Counted from the stretch's first letter, positions 35,718 through 44,997 are shown. The stretch is DNA of 64,000 bases from Actinomadura spongiicola (GCF_003432485.1 NZ_QVNQ01000006.1:124001-188000); one strand, 5' to 3'. Notes: a model not told the origin generated them from the sequence alone. Numbers and translations are program-made.

Positions 35718-36884
35718 ATGCGTGTTCTAGTTCTCGGCGGCGACGGATACCTCGGCTGGCCGACGGCCCTCCACCTGTCGCGCCGCGGCCACGACGTCGC
35801 GGTCGCCGACAACTTCGTCCGGCGCCAGTACGACTACGAGCTGGGTGTGGAGAGCCTGGTACCGATCGAGTCGCTCCAGACCCGGATCGCGGCATGGAAG
35901 GACGTGACGGGCGAGTCCATCGGCATTTACGTCGGTGACCTGACCGACGCCGACTTCACCTACGAGATGCTGCGCGACTTCCGTCCGGAGGCCGTCGTGC
36001 ACTTCGCCGAGCAGCGGGCCGCGCCGTACTCGATGATCGACCGCAAGCACGCCGTGTACACGCAGGTCAACAATGTCGTCGGCACGCTCAACCTGCTGTA
36101 CGCCATCAGCGAGGTGGACCGCGACATCCATCTGGTCAAGCTCGGCACGATGGGCGAGTACGGCACCCCCGAGATCGACATCGAGGAGGGCTGGCTGGAG
36201 GTCGAGCACAAGGGCCGCACCGACCGCGTCCTGTACCCCAAGCGGCCCGGGTCGTTCTACCACCTGTCGAAGGTCCACGACAGCCACAACATCGAGTTCA
36301 CCTGCCGGATCTGGGGGCTGCGCGCCACCGACCTCAACCAGGGCGTCGTCTACGGGCAGCAGACCCCCGAGACCGTGCTGGACGACCGTCTCGCGACCCG
36401 GTTCGACTACGACGCCGTGTTCGGCACCGTCCTGAACCGGTTCGTCATCCAGGCCGTGCTCGGCCACCCGCTCACCGTCTACGGCACCGGCGGCCAGCGG
36501 CGCGGGATCATCGACATCCGCGACACCGTCCGGTGCATCGAGCTCGCCTGCGAGAACCCCGCCGAGCGCGGCGAGTTCCGGGTGTTCAACCAGATGACCG
36601 AGGCGATGTCCGTCCAGGAGCTCGCCGACACCGTCGCGCGATGTTTCCCGGGGGGCGTCGAGATCGACCACCTCGACAACCCCCGCGTCGAGAAGGAAGA
36701 GCACTACTACAACGTCGTCCACACGCGGCTGCTGGACCTCGGCCTGACCCCGCACCTGCTCTCCGATACGCTGATCACTTCGCTGTTCGACGTCGCCAAG
36801 CGGTACGCGGACCGGGTGCGTCCCGAGGCTCTGCTACCGAAGGTGAACTGGCGTGACCACGCCAGTCCCGTGCAGGAGACGTGA
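35718..36884 (+). CDS. NAD-dependent epimerase/dehydratase, UDP-sulfoquinovose synthase (SQD1)-like
   Basis: 388 aa. SQD1 fingerprints are striking: HFAEQRAAPYSMID, LGTMGEYGTPEIDIEEG and the YHLSK catalytic Tyr-Lys pair, after an N-terminal GGDGYLG Rossmann motif. SQD1 makes UDP-sulfoquinovose from UDP-glucose and sulfite, the precursor of sulfolipid head groups and some sulfonated glycans. No obvious SqdX/SqdD glycosyltransferase is adjacent, so the acceptor is unknown. It starts a glycan-assembly operon. Confidence 0.85.
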   Translation: MRVLVLGGDGYLGWPTALHLSRRGHDVAVADNFVRRQYDYELGVESLVPIESLQTRIAAWKDVTGESIGIYVGDLTDADFTYEMLRDFRPEAVVHFAEQRAAPYSMIDRKHAVYTQVNNVVGTLNLLYAISEVDRDIHLVKLGTMGEYGTPEIDIEEGWLEVEHKGRTDRVLYPKRPGSFYHLSKVHDSHNIEFTCRIWGLRATDLNQGVVYGQQTPETVLDDRLATRFDYDAVFGTVLNRFVIQAVLGHPLTVYGTGGQRRGIIDIRDTVRCIELACENPAERGEFRVFNQMTEAMSVQELADTVARCFPGGVEIDHLDNPRVEKEEHYYNVVHTRLLDLGLTPHLLSDTLITSLFDVAKRYADRVRPEALLPKVNWRDHASPVQET

Positions 36885-37666
36885 CGATCGGGAGCCCCAT
36901 GAGCGACGCACAGGGCGCGTTCACCCGCGCCACCGGCCGCGGCCTCGGCGATCGGGACGCCGAGGCGGCGGGGCCGGACAAACCCCGCTACCGCCGCTAC
37001 CAGTTCGACCTGATCGCCCCGCACTGCGGCGCCTCCGTGCTGGAGGTCGGCGCGGGTCTCGGCGAGTTCTCCGCCCAGTTCTCCGGCCTCGCGCGGCTCG
37101 TCGTCACCGACGTCGATCCGGGTGCGGTCGAGCTGGCGCGCAAACGCTTCGCGCCGGACGGACGCGTCGCGGACGACATCGAGGTCCGCGTGTTCGACCT
37201 GGACGCGGGCGATCTCCTCGACCGGCCCGTCCACTCCGCCGTCGCCATCAACGTGCTGGAGCACTTCGAGGACGACGCCGCCGTCCTGGCCTCGCTGGCG
37301 CGGTCGGTCGTCCCGGGCGGCACGGTCGTGCTGTGGGTCCCCGGCTACCAGAGCCTCTACAGCGACTTTGACCGAAAGGTCGGGCATTTCCGGCGGTACA
37401 CGCCCGCGACGCTGCGGGACGCGATCGTCCGCGCCGGGCTCGGCTGCGAGCTGGCGCGGCCGGTGAACCTGCTCGGCGGGCTCGCCTGGTGGACGGCCAT
37501 GCGGCTCGGCCGGGCCCAGAAGCCGAACTCCGGCGCCGTCGGCATGTACGACCGGGTGATCGTCCCCGTCACCCGGGTGCTGGACCGCGTCCTGCCCGTG
37601 CCGTTCGGCCAGTCGGTCCTCGCGGTCGCGCGGGTCCCGGCCGACGCCGGGACCGCACCCGACTGA
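36881..37666 (+). CDS. Class I SAM-dependent methyltransferase
   Basis: 261 aa from GTG 36881 (GTGA overlap); an ATG at 36899 is an alternative start. SAM motif I VLEVGAGLGEF and post-I VTDVDPGAVE are clear, and motif IV falls at AINVLEHFEDD. Found in the glycan operon between the SQD1-like enzyme and GtrA, it probably methylates a sugar or lipid-linked intermediate. The substrate is unknown. Confidence 0.88.
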   Translation: MTIGSPMSDAQGAFTRATGRGLGDRDAEAAGPDKPRYRRYQFDLIAPHCGASVLEVGAGLGEFSAQFSGLARLVVTDVDPGAVELARKRFAPDGRVADDIEVRVFDLDAGDLLDRPVHSAVAINVLEHFEDDAAVLASLARSVVPGGTVVLWVPGYQSLYSDFDRKVGHFRRYTPATLRDAIVRAGLGCELARPVNLLGGLAWWTAMRLGRAQKPNSGAVGMYDRVIVPVTRVLDRVLPVPFGQSVLAVARVPADAGTAPD

Positions 37667-38172
37667 TGCGCGGATTCCGGCTGATCTTCACCCGCTACAC
37701 GGTCGGTTCGGTGCTGGCCGCCGTGCTGAGCGAGGCGACGCTGCTGCTGACGTACGGGCCGGGGCTGCTCGGCCCCGGCGCCGCGTCCGTGGTCGCCTGG
37801 GGCGCGGGCGCGGCGCTGAACTACGTCCTCAACCGCTGGTGGGCGTGGGGGCGGCGCGGACGCGCGTCACTGTGGCGCGAACTCGTGCCGTACTGGGTGA
37901 TCGCCGTGGCGAGCATGGTCCTGTCCGCTTGGGCGACGGGCGCGGCCGACCGGTTCGCCCCCCGGCTTGTGGAGTCCGACGCGCTGCGGACGGCGTTCGT
38001 CGGCGGGGCGTTCCTCGCCGTCTACGGTGTGATGTTCGTGGTGAAGTTCGTCCTGTTCCACTACTTCGTCTTCGCGGGCGCCCCGACGACCCGTTCCGCG
38101 GAGGCGGGGGCGGAGACGACGGGCTCGGCGCGGCGTTCCCGCCACCAGGTCCCGATCACGACCCGCGAGTAG
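37666..38172 (+). CDS. GtrA family membrane protein (polyprenyl-linked sugar flippase-like)
   Basis: 168 aa, ATG 37666 overlapping the preceding stop by one base. Four hydrophobic helices with the GtrA signature (NYVLNRWWAW, then FVVKFVLFHYFVF). GtrA-type proteins are thought to flip polyprenyl-phosphate sugars. It converges on, and overlaps by 112 bp, the GT2 gene on the other strand; such a GT2 is exactly the usual partner making the polyprenyl-phospho-sugar. The last 30 residues lie within the overlap. Confidence 0.88.
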   Translation: MRGFRLIFTRYTVGSVLAAVLSEATLLLTYGPGLLGPGAASVVAWGAGAALNYVLNRWWAWGRRGRASLWRELVPYWVIAVASMVLSAWATGAADRFAPRLVESDALRTAFVGGAFLAVYGVMFVVKFVLFHYFVFAGAPTTRSAEAGAETTGSARRSRHQVPITTRE

Positions 38173-38888
38173 CGGAAGCCGTACACGAGGTTCCCGCCCT
38201 TCTTCGTCTTCCCGGCGGCGCGCAGCCGCATCGTCGCGGGCACCTCCCGCACCCGGTACCCGCGCGAGATGACGCCGATGAGCAGCTCGGACGACTGGTA
38301 CTGCGGCTGCCGGAGCGTGACGGTGCCGGTGACCTCCGCCCGCATGGCGCGCAGCCCGAACGAGGTGTCGGTGATGCGCTGCCCGGTCAGCACGCTGACC
38401 ACCCACGCGAAGACGTGCACGCCGACGCGGCGGACGCGGTCGTAGGTCTCCTGCCGTCCCAGCAGCCGCGACCCGGTGACGAAGTCGGCCTCGCCGTCCA
38501 GCACCGGCCGCAGCACCCGCGGTATCTGCGCCGAGTCGTACTGGCCGTCGGCGTCGGTGGTGACGATGAACTCGGCGCCGCCCTCCCGGGCCAGCCGGTA
38601 GCCGAGGCGCAGCGCCGCGCCCTGCCCGCGGTTGACCGGCACGTCGCAGACCATCGCGCCGTGCTCGCGGGCGACGGCGGCGGTGCGGTCGGTCGCGCCG
38701 TCCACCACCACGATCACGGCGGTGTCATGCCCGGCGACGCTCGGGGGGATGGACCGGACGACGTCGCCGATGCCCCGCTCCTCGTCGTAGGCGGCGATGA
38801 CGACCGCGATCGGGGGGAGTCGCGTCCCGTACTCGGCGGTGAAGGCGGCCACGGCCGCGCGGTCGATGCCGACGTCGTCCCGGCTCAT
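38061..38888 (-). CDS. GT2 glycosyltransferase, polyprenyl-phosphate-sugar synthase-like
   Basis: 275 aa from ATG 38888 in ATGA overlap with the upstream epimerase stop. GT-A fold motifs: VVIAAYDEE, VVVDGATD, TTDADGQY (DxD). It lacks long hydrophobic segments typical of chain polymerases and resembles DPM1/GtrB enzymes, which place a sugar on polyprenyl phosphate. Its 3' end overlaps the convergent gtrA gene. Confidence 0.88.
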   Translation of the reverse strand: MSRDDVGIDRAAVAAFTAEYGTRLPPIAVVIAAYDEERGIGDVVRSIPPSVAGHDTAVIVVVDGATDRTAAVAREHGAMVCDVPVNRGQGAALRLGYRLAREGGAEFIVTTDADGQYDSAQIPRVLRPVLDGEADFVTGSRLLGRQETYDRVRRVGVHVFAWVVSVLTGQRITDTSFGLRAMRAEVTGTVTLRQPQYQSSELLIGVISRGYRVREVPATMRLRAAGKTKKGGNLVYGFRYSRVVIGTWWRERRAEPVVSAPASAERVVGAPAKTK

Positions 38889-39832
38889 GCGACTTCCACG
38901 GGCGCGAAGTCGGGCCACACGGTCTCCATACCGGTGCGCAGGTCGTGGCGCGGCTCGTAGCCGAGCTCGCGCGCCAGGGAGATGTCGAGGACGACCGCGG
39001 GCATCTCACCCGCCTTGGCCGGCACGTACTCGGTGGGAATGGGCGCGCCGGTCACCGCCCTGGCCGCCTCGATCAGGTCGTTGACGCTGGTGGAGAGGCC
39101 CGACCCGACGACGAGCGGGCCGGTGTGCCCGGTGCGCCACGCCAGCAGCACGGCCTGCACCACGTCGTCGACGTGGACGTAGTCGCGCAACTGGGTGCCG
39201 TCGCCGTACACCTGGACGCCCTCGCCGGCGCTCGCGGCCCGCATCAGGCGCGGCACGAAGCTGTCCTTGTGCCGCATCCCGGGACCGTAGACGTTCGCGA
39301 AACGCACCGCGCAGGTCTGGATGCCGTACACGCCGGTGTAGGCGCTGAGCAGCATCTCCGCCGCCGCCTTCGTCGCCCCGTAGGGGGTGAGCGGCCGGAG
39401 CGGCAGCCGCTCGTGGATGGGGGTGCCGCCGACGTCGCCGGTGACGGCGTTCGTCGAGGCGAACACCACGCGCGGCACCTCGCGCTCGCGGCACAGCTCC
39501 AGCAGGGCTGCGGTGGCGTCGACGTTCAGCCGGTAGACCCCCGCCGGGTCCTCGATCGACCGCAGGACGGAGGTGGCCGCCGCGAGGTGCACCATTCCGT
39601 CCAGATCCGTGGAGACGGCGGCGTCGCGCACGGCCGGGTCGCGCAGGTCGCCCACGACCGAGCGGACGGCGGGATCGGGGTGCGGACGCTGATCGACGAC
39701 GACGGGTTCCGCTCCGGCGGCCAGCAGCGCCCCGACCAGGCGCCCCCCGATGAATCCGGACCCTCCCGTCACCAGCACCCGCCTACCCGCGAGGCCGGCA
39801 TCCTCCTGCCGGTCCATCGCCGTTCCACTCAT
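38885..39832 (-). CDS. NAD-dependent epimerase/dehydratase (UDP-glucose 4-epimerase-like)
   Basis: 315 aa. N-terminal TGGSGFIGGR Rossmann motif, catalytic YGATK (Tyr-x3-Lys), and a YVHVDDVV segment. It belongs to the extended SDR family that makes nucleotide sugars (4-epimerase or dehydratase). It heads a two-gene minus-strand unit with the GT2 gene. The exact sugar is not readable. Confidence 0.88.
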   Translation of the reverse strand: MSGTAMDRQEDAGLAGRRVLVTGGSGFIGGRLVGALLAAGAEPVVVDQRPHPDPAVRSVVGDLRDPAVRDAAVSTDLDGMVHLAAATSVLRSIEDPAGVYRLNVDATAALLELCREREVPRVVFASTNAVTGDVGGTPIHERLPLRPLTPYGATKAAAEMLLSAYTGVYGIQTCAVRFANVYGPGMRHKDSFVPRLMRAASAGEGVQVYGDGTQLRDYVHVDDVVQAVLLAWRTGHTGPLVVGSGLSTSVNDLIEAARAVTGAPIPTEYVPAKAGEMPAVVLDISLARELGYEPRHDLRTGMETVWPDFAPVEVA

Positions 39833-39929
39833 GGGTTCACCCGCCGTACGCTCGTGGACATATGATCGCCGACCCTAACGGAACCGGACGCCGGACACCG
39901 AACTCCGCCCCGTGGATGAGAGGCCAGCG

Positions 39930-41204
39930 GTGACCCATGTTCTCGTGATGGGCCTGCCGCTGGTGGCGGGACTCGCCCTGGCACTGCTCGCCGAGCGTGG
40001 CCGGTGGGCGCCGCCGCTCGCCGTGGCGCTGGCCGTCGGCGCGGCGCTGCGCGTCACGGTGATGCTGATCGCCGCCCAGGACACCTTCCAGCCCTACGAC
40101 CTCGACGAGGACTTCCGCAGCACCGCCGACACCGTGCTCGACGGCCGCGACCCCCTCTTCTACCTGCGGGAAGGCGGCTGGCACTTCCTGCCGATGCTGG
40201 CCTACCTCCTGGCGGGCGTCCGGTACCTGAGCGAACTGGTCGGGCTGCCCTGGGAGGTGGCCGGACGTGTCGTGCCCGTCCTCGCCGACCTCGCACTGGT
40301 GCCGCTGGTGGCGAAACTCAGTTCGGACCCGTCGTCGCGGGTCCGCGCGCTGCGGAGCTTCCAGTACGCGTGCGCGCCGGTGGTGCTGATGGTGAGCGCC
40401 CTGCATGGCCAGTTCGCGCCGATCACGTTGGCGTTGGGCGCGGCGGCGCTGCTGGCCGCCCGGGGTGGACGGGCGCATCTCGCGGGCGTCCTCATCGGGA
40501 TGTCGGTGACGTCGGCGAGTTGGTCGGTGCTGCTCCTGCCGGGCGTCCTGTTGACGCTGCCCGCGCTGCGGCAGCGGATCATGGTGCTCGTCTGGACGGC
40601 CGCGGTCCCGTTGGCGTTCCTGCTCAGCAGCGTGCCGCTCCTCGGGACGCCCGCGGGCCGGCTGCGCGAGAGCCTGTCGGCGTCGATGGGGACGCGGCCC
40701 GTGGCGGGGGACTGGGGCTGGTCCGCGGTCGTGACCGGCGGCGACCAGGTGGTGTCGCCCGGGTACGGGACCGTCGGCACCCCGCTGCTCGCGGTCGCGT
40801 TGCTCGCCGCCGCGTGGTGGTGGCGCCGCGCCGATCCCGTCTCCCTGACGCTCGCGCTGCTGCTGGTCTTTCTGATCGTCACCTACCGGTTCGGCACGCA
40901 GTATCTGGCGTGGCCGGTGCCCTACCTGCTCATGCGCTCGACGAGCCGCGGCGCCCTGCCCGTGATCGCCGTGAGCGGCGTCTGGGCCGCGTTCGGGTAT
41001 CTGTACATGTCGCGTCTCGAACCGGTCGCCTGGCGGGAGGCGCACGTCTGGTGGGCGCTGTCGTCGCTGCTGGTCATCGCGCTCCTCGTGTACGCCCTGC
41101 CGGGACGGCGCCGGGACGGTGGCGACTCTCCGTCCGATACGTCGGGTCAGGGACGAGGGTGGACGGTGATGTCGCGGAACTCGACCTCGGCGTCCTCGGT
41201 GTAG
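39930..41204 (+). CDS. Multi-pass membrane protein, probable integral-membrane glycosyltransferase (GT87/GT-C type)
   Basis: 424 aa from GTG 39930 with GAGAGG upstream; ATG 39912 is an alternative without one. About ten to eleven hydrophobic helices. The first extracytoplasmic loop contains PYDLDEDFRS with acidic residues, as in GT-C mannosyltransferases such as GT87. It probably takes polyprenyl-phosphate sugars as donor. It overlaps the convergent gene by 58 bp. Confidence 0.75.
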   Translation: MTHVLVMGLPLVAGLALALLAERGRWAPPLAVALAVGAALRVTVMLIAAQDTFQPYDLDEDFRSTADTVLDGRDPLFYLREGGWHFLPMLAYLLAGVRYLSELVGLPWEVAGRVVPVLADLALVPLVAKLSSDPSSRVRALRSFQYACAPVVLMVSALHGQFAPITLALGAAALLAARGGRAHLAGVLIGMSVTSASWSVLLLPGVLLTLPALRQRIMVLVWTAAVPLAFLLSSVPLLGTPAGRLRESLSASMGTRPVAGDWGWSAVVTGGDQVVSPGYGTVGTPLLAVALLAAAWWWRRADPVSLTLALLLVFLIVTYRFGTQYLAWPVPYLLMRSTSRGALPVIAVSGVWAAFGYLYMSRLEPVAWREAHVWWALSSLLVIALLVYALPGRRRDGGDSPSDTSGQGRGWTVMSRNSTSASSV

Positions 41205-41842
41205 AGGCCCACGGACCCGCCCGTGTACGGGCGTTCGGTGTCGGTGAACGTGGTCAGCAATTCACCGTCCACGCGGACGGCCATGCGGGGACCGTTGTGC
41301 ACGACGCTGACCGTGTACTGGCGGCCGATGGAGAAGCGGCCCCCGCCGGTGGCCAGGAAACGCTGGCCACCCGGGTAGGCGGGATCGCGTTTGCCCAGCT
41401 CCCAGCCCGTGGGCTTCGGGATGAAGTAGTAGAAGTGGCCGTCGTCGGAGTAGGCCCACACGATCCAGGCCGCCTCCCAGGGGTTGGGCTTCCCGACCCG
41501 CAACTGGGCGACGGTGCGGGCGCGCAGGCGGAACTCCATGTTCCCGTGCCGCTCCCGGGAGACCACCAGACCCGCGTGCGTCTTCGCCGGGTCGGTGGCC
41601 TTCTTCGGACACAGCGAGATGACGTCCCCGCGCGTGCCGTTGAGGCCGTGCCCGTCGTACACCGACCGCCAGGGGCCGTGGACGGTGCCGTCCCGCCACC
41701 GGACGAACGCGTCCCCGCCGCCGCGGTCGGCCACGATCGACACGGCCGCGACGGTCAGGAGGGCGGCCAGGGCGAGCGCGGGCGACCACCGGAGGGCACG
41801 GGTCGCCCGGTGGGTGGTGGGGTGGTCGCCGACGTCCGGCAT
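41147..41842 (-). CDS. Membrane-anchored concanavalin-like (DUF1080-type) protein
   Basis: 231 aa. A single N-terminal hydrophobic helix at about 22-38, then one extracytoplasmic domain of beta-sandwich character. Segments AWIVWAYSDDGHFYYFIPKPTGWELGK and GGSVGLYTEDAEVEFRDI are typical of laminin-G/3-keto-disaccharide-hydrolase folds. It may bind or act on a surface glycan. It follows UDP-GlcNAc 2-epimerase by four bases and is co-transcribed. Confidence 0.7.
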   Translation of the reverse strand: MPDVGDHPTTHRATRALRWSPALALAALLTVAAVSIVADRGGGDAFVRWRDGTVHGPWRSVYDGHGLNGTRGDVISLCPKKATDPAKTHAGLVVSRERHGNMEFRLRARTVAQLRVGKPNPWEAAWIVWAYSDDGHFYYFIPKPTGWELGKRDPAYPGGQRFLATGGGRFSIGRQYTVSVVHNGPRMAVRVDGELLTTFTDTERPYTGGSVGLYTEDAEVEFRDITVHPRP

Positions 41843-41846
41843 GGCA

Positions 41847-43127
41847 TCAGTCCGACGCGACGGCGCCGTCTGCCCGGGTGCCGTCTGACACGGTGTGTCT
41901 CGGCAGGTCGCCCGTAGCGGTGCCGTTCGAGGCGGCGGGGCCTAACGCGGGACGGTTCTCGGCGTCCGGCCGGAGGCAGTCGCGGATCATGGCGCCGATG
42001 ATACGGTCCGCGGCCTCCCCGTCGCCGAAGGGATTGACGGCACGGGCCATTCGGTCGTGTTCGTCCGCGTCGTCCAGCAGGAGGGACGCCATGGCGAACA
42101 CCTCGTCCGGGTCGGTCCCGACGAGCCGCGCCACGCCCGCGTCGATCGCCTCGGGCCGTTCGGTGGTGGCGCGCAGGACCAGCACAGGTTTGCCCAGGCT
42201 GGGGGCCTCCTCCTGGACGCCGCCCGAGTCGGTCAGGACCAGGTCGCACGCGGCCAGGGTCGCGGTGAAGTCGGGGTAGCCGAGCGGCTCGCGGATCGTG
42301 ACGCCGGGGTGGCCGGACAGGCCGGGCAGCAGCGACTCGCGCACCGTCGGGCTCCTGTGCAGCGGCAGCAGCACCTCGCAGTCGCCGCGGTCGGCGAGGC
42401 GCCGCACGGCGCCCGCGAGCCCCCGCATCCCGCTTCCCTGGTTCTCGCGGCGGTGCAGCGTCACGAGGATCCGCCGCTTCCCGGTGGTGCGGAACGCCTG
42501 CTCGCCGGTGCCCTGGCGCAGCATCCAGTGCAGGTTGTCGATGACGGTGTTGCCGGTGGTGAGGACGTCCGCCGCCGGGATCCCCTCGGCGCGCAGGTGG
42601 GCGGCGGCGCGTTCGGTCGGCGCGAAGTGCCAGTGGGCGATGCGGCCGATGAGCTGCCGGTTGAGTTCCTCGGGGAACGGGTTGTACAGGTTGCCGGTCC
42701 GCAGCCCGGCCTCGACGTGGGCGACGGGGATCTGTTCGTACGAGGCGGCGAGCGCGCCGCACATCGCGGTGGTGGTGTCGCCCTGGACGATCACCACGTC
42801 GGGACGTTCGTCGCGGATGACGGTGTCGAGCGCGGTGACGAGCCGTCCGGTGAGTCCGGACAGCCGCTGCCGGTCCCGCATCACGCCGAGGTCGGCGTGC
42901 GCCCGGACGCCGAGGGCCGCCAGCATGGGCGTGAGCATCTCCCGGTGCTGGCCGCTGCTCACCACGATCGGTTCGCAGACCGGGGAGGCGTCCATCGCCC
43001 GGACGACGGGGGCGAGCTTGATCGCCTCGGGCCGGGTGCCGAGCACGACCATGGCGCGAATCGTCGTTTCGGCCGCGCCGTTTCTTGGCCGGTTCCGGGC
43101 AGGATGACGCGGGTCGAGAACGGCCAT
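41847..43127 (-). CDS. wecB: UDP-N-acetylglucosamine 2-epimerase (non-hydrolysing)
   Basis: 426 aa from ATG 43127, with GAGGA seven bases upstream; the core starts at the internal Met26 (MVVLGTRPEAIK). Family motifs: GTRPEAIKLAP, VEAGLRTGN, NPFPEE, TDSGGVQEEAPSLGKPVLVLR. It interconverts UDP-GlcNAc and UDP-ManNAc. A C-terminal extension of about 35 residues, not needed for the fold, is present. It feeds the surface-polymer genes around it. Confidence 0.93.
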   Translation of the reverse strand: MAVLDPRHPARNRPRNGAAETTIRAMVVLGTRPEAIKLAPVVRAMDASPVCEPIVVSSGQHREMLTPMLAALGVRAHADLGVMRDRQRLSGLTGRLVTALDTVIRDERPDVVIVQGDTTTAMCGALAASYEQIPVAHVEAGLRTGNLYNPFPEELNRQLIGRIAHWHFAPTERAAAHLRAEGIPAADVLTTGNTVIDNLHWMLRQGTGEQAFRTTGKRRILVTLHRRENQGSGMRGLAGAVRRLADRGDCEVLLPLHRSPTVRESLLPGLSGHPGVTIREPLGYPDFTATLAACDLVLTDSGGVQEEAPSLGKPVLVLRATTERPEAIDAGVARLVGTDPDEVFAMASLLLDDADEHDRMARAVNPFGDGEAADRIIGAMIRDCLRPDAENRPALGPAASNGTATGDLPRHTVSDGTRADGAVASD

Positions 43128-43235
43128 GTTCTGGTCCTCGCAGACGTGGTTCGGGGTTGGTCGGGGGGCACGTGAAGAGGCCGCCGAACGGAGTGCTCCG
43201 GGCCGTCACGCCGAGAAGGGTCGGGGGAGAGGAGG

Positions 43236-44486
43236 CTAGGTCCGCGCGGTCTTGAGCCAGCCGTGTCTGCCCATCAGGACACGGCCGAGGGCCCACCAGC
43301 CCGAAACGAACCAGATGTAGCCGTACAGCACGTAGAGGTGGCCGAGCAGCAAGGAGTACGTGCGGCTCACCGGCTCACGTTTGCGGTAGACGAACGCGTA
43401 GGCGGCCGCCATGCCGAAGGTCATCACATAGAACCAGGGCAACCACCACGGTGAGAGCAGGCTGTGCCCGGTGCGGATCGACGCCACGGCCGTGTCGCCG
43501 ATCATGAGGGCGAACGAGATCGGCAACAGTGACGTGAGCAGCAGCAACGCGGGGCTCGACAGGTGGTAGAGCAGGTCCGCCGCCGGTCGCGGCGCGATGC
43601 CGCGCAGGATCAGTGGCGCCAGCCGGGAGGCCTGGATATGCCCCTGGAACCAGCGGGATCTCTGCCGCAGCAGCCGCCCGAGCGTGAGCACGGCCTGCTG
43701 GTGGACGGCGGCCGTGCCGCAGTAGGCGTTGCGCCACCCGGTGGCGATCAGCCGGACGCCGAGGTCGAGGTCCTCGGTGAGGCAGTCGCTCCAGGGCTTG
43801 CCGGGCAATGATCGCAGCGCCGCCAGCCGCATGAACTGGCCGTTCCCGCCCATGCCGACGCTGCCGAGATGGCGGCGGGCGTTCTGGAAGATCTCGCCGT
43901 AGACGACGAACTCCATGTCCTGGAGGCGGGCGAGAAGCCCTTTGCGGCGGTTGTACATGCGCACGCCCACTTGGACGGCGCCGATGCCGGGGTCGTTGAA
44001 GTAAGGGTCAACTTGCTCGGCGGCGTTCTTGTCAAGTCTGCCGTCAGCGTCGATGACACAAATGATGACTTCCTGTGGATCCTTACCGTCGAGGATCGCC
44101 GATTCACGCAGCCACTCCAGCCCGGCGTTGAGGGCGGCGCCTTTTCCTTTTCGAGCGTCCGGGAAACGGCGCTGGTAGAGATGGACTCGGCCGGGTTCGG
44201 CCACCTCGGCCGCCGCGCTGACGATCTTGGCCGTGCCGTCGTCGGACGCGTCGTCCACGACGAGAACCAGAAAGTCGTTCAGGGGAAGACCGGTGAGGCG
44301 CGCCAGGCTTTCGCCGATCACCTTTTCCTCATTCAAGCATGCCAGCATGAACACATAGGTGCGTGTCTTCCCGGCCGTGTCCGGTTGTGGCGTCCGGCGC
44401 CGGGACAGAACGAACATTCCACTGTTGTAGGCGACGGCGAGCACGATGATGGCGAGGCTTCCGGCCACCGCCAGTTGGCCGATCAT
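43236..44486 (-). CDS. Processive GT2 glycosyltransferase (PgaC/IcaA-like)
   Basis: 416 aa from ATG 44486 (ATGA overlap with the small membrane protein); two codons upstream give an alternative start. Processive motif set: VDDASDD, DADGRLD, TEDLDLG and QRSRWFQGH (QxxRW). N-terminal helix and four C-terminal helices surround the catalytic domain as in poly-GlcNAc, cellulose and hyaluronan synthases. It is placed with a two-TM protein and a deacetylase-like gene, so a PNAG-like exopolysaccharide is likely. Confidence 0.87.
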   Translation of the reverse strand: MIGQLAVAGSLAIIVLAVAYNSGMFVLSRRRTPQPDTAGKTRTYVFMLACLNEEKVIGESLARLTGLPLNDFLVLVVDDASDDGTAKIVSAAAEVAEPGRVHLYQRRFPDARKGKGAALNAGLEWLRESAILDGKDPQEVIICVIDADGRLDKNAAEQVDPYFNDPGIGAVQVGVRMYNRRKGLLARLQDMEFVVYGEIFQNARRHLGSVGMGGNGQFMRLAALRSLPGKPWSDCLTEDLDLGVRLIATGWRNAYCGTAAVHQQAVLTLGRLLRQRSRWFQGHIQASRLAPLILRGIAPRPAADLLYHLSSPALLLLTSLLPISFALMIGDTAVASIRTGHSLLSPWWLPWFYVMTFGMAAAYAFVYRKREPVSRTYSLLLGHLYVLYGYIWFVSGWWALGRVLMGRHGWLKTART

Positions 44487-44719
44487 GGCCACTCGCTGGG
44501 CTGACGGGCCTGTGTCTCGGTGACGGCGGTCGGCCGGAGCCGCATCCGCAGACCGGCGAGAAAAAGGCCGATAGCGGCCAGGCAGTAGAAACCGAAACCG
44601 ATTCCAGTGATCTGTAGAAAGACGCGTGCGACCCGCATGACCGGCGTCTCCTCCGGTGATGCCAGGATCCCGGTGAAGACCAGCAGGACGCCGATCGTTG
44701 ATTTCAGGTACACCGCCAC
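44483..44719 (-). CDS. Small two-helix membrane protein (PgaD/IcaD-like position)
   Basis: 78 aa from GTG 44719; a longer frame reaches 44938 but its added part is Pro/Arg-rich and lacks a ribosome site. Two hydrophobic helices (about 6-22 and 37-58) and a charged tail. Its stop overlaps the processive glycosyltransferase start, mirroring the PgaC-PgaD or IcaA-IcaD pair. Sequence similarity to PgaD cannot be asserted by eye; the role is inferred from size, topology and context. Confidence 0.65.
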   Translation of the reverse strand: MAVYLKSTIGVLLVFTGILASPEETPVMRVARVFLQITGIGFGFYCLAAIGLFLAGLRMRLRPTAVTETQARQPSEWP

Positions 44720-44997
44720 TGACCCCCGCTTCCTTACATGACGATGAGTGGACGCTCGGCTACTTCGCAGCTCCCCACTACGAAGCAGAGCGTCCGGCGG
44801 CCCAACCGGACCGAGGCTCCGCAAGTGTTCCGAGGAAACGGTACCTCGAAGTAAAGTCCCTTCAAAATCCAGAGGATGGGAAAGCTGCGAAACGGCCGGA
44901 TCGTGCCACCCTGAACCGATTAACCGGGCTCCCGGCACGGTATGCCGTCAGAGTACGGAGCTTTTCACTCTTCGTTAATGGACGTGGAGGCATGACC

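Noticed and set aside
39837..41045. 402-aa minus-strand frame opposite the GT-C-like membrane protein
   Set aside because: Arg/His/Pro-rich composition of a shadow frame, without hydrophobic or catalytic patterns; the plus-strand protein has regular membrane helices.
44720..44938. N-terminal extension of the small PgaD-like protein
   Set aside because: The added 73 residues are polar and irregular with no Shine-Dalgarno; the GTG at 44719 gives a clean two-helix protein.
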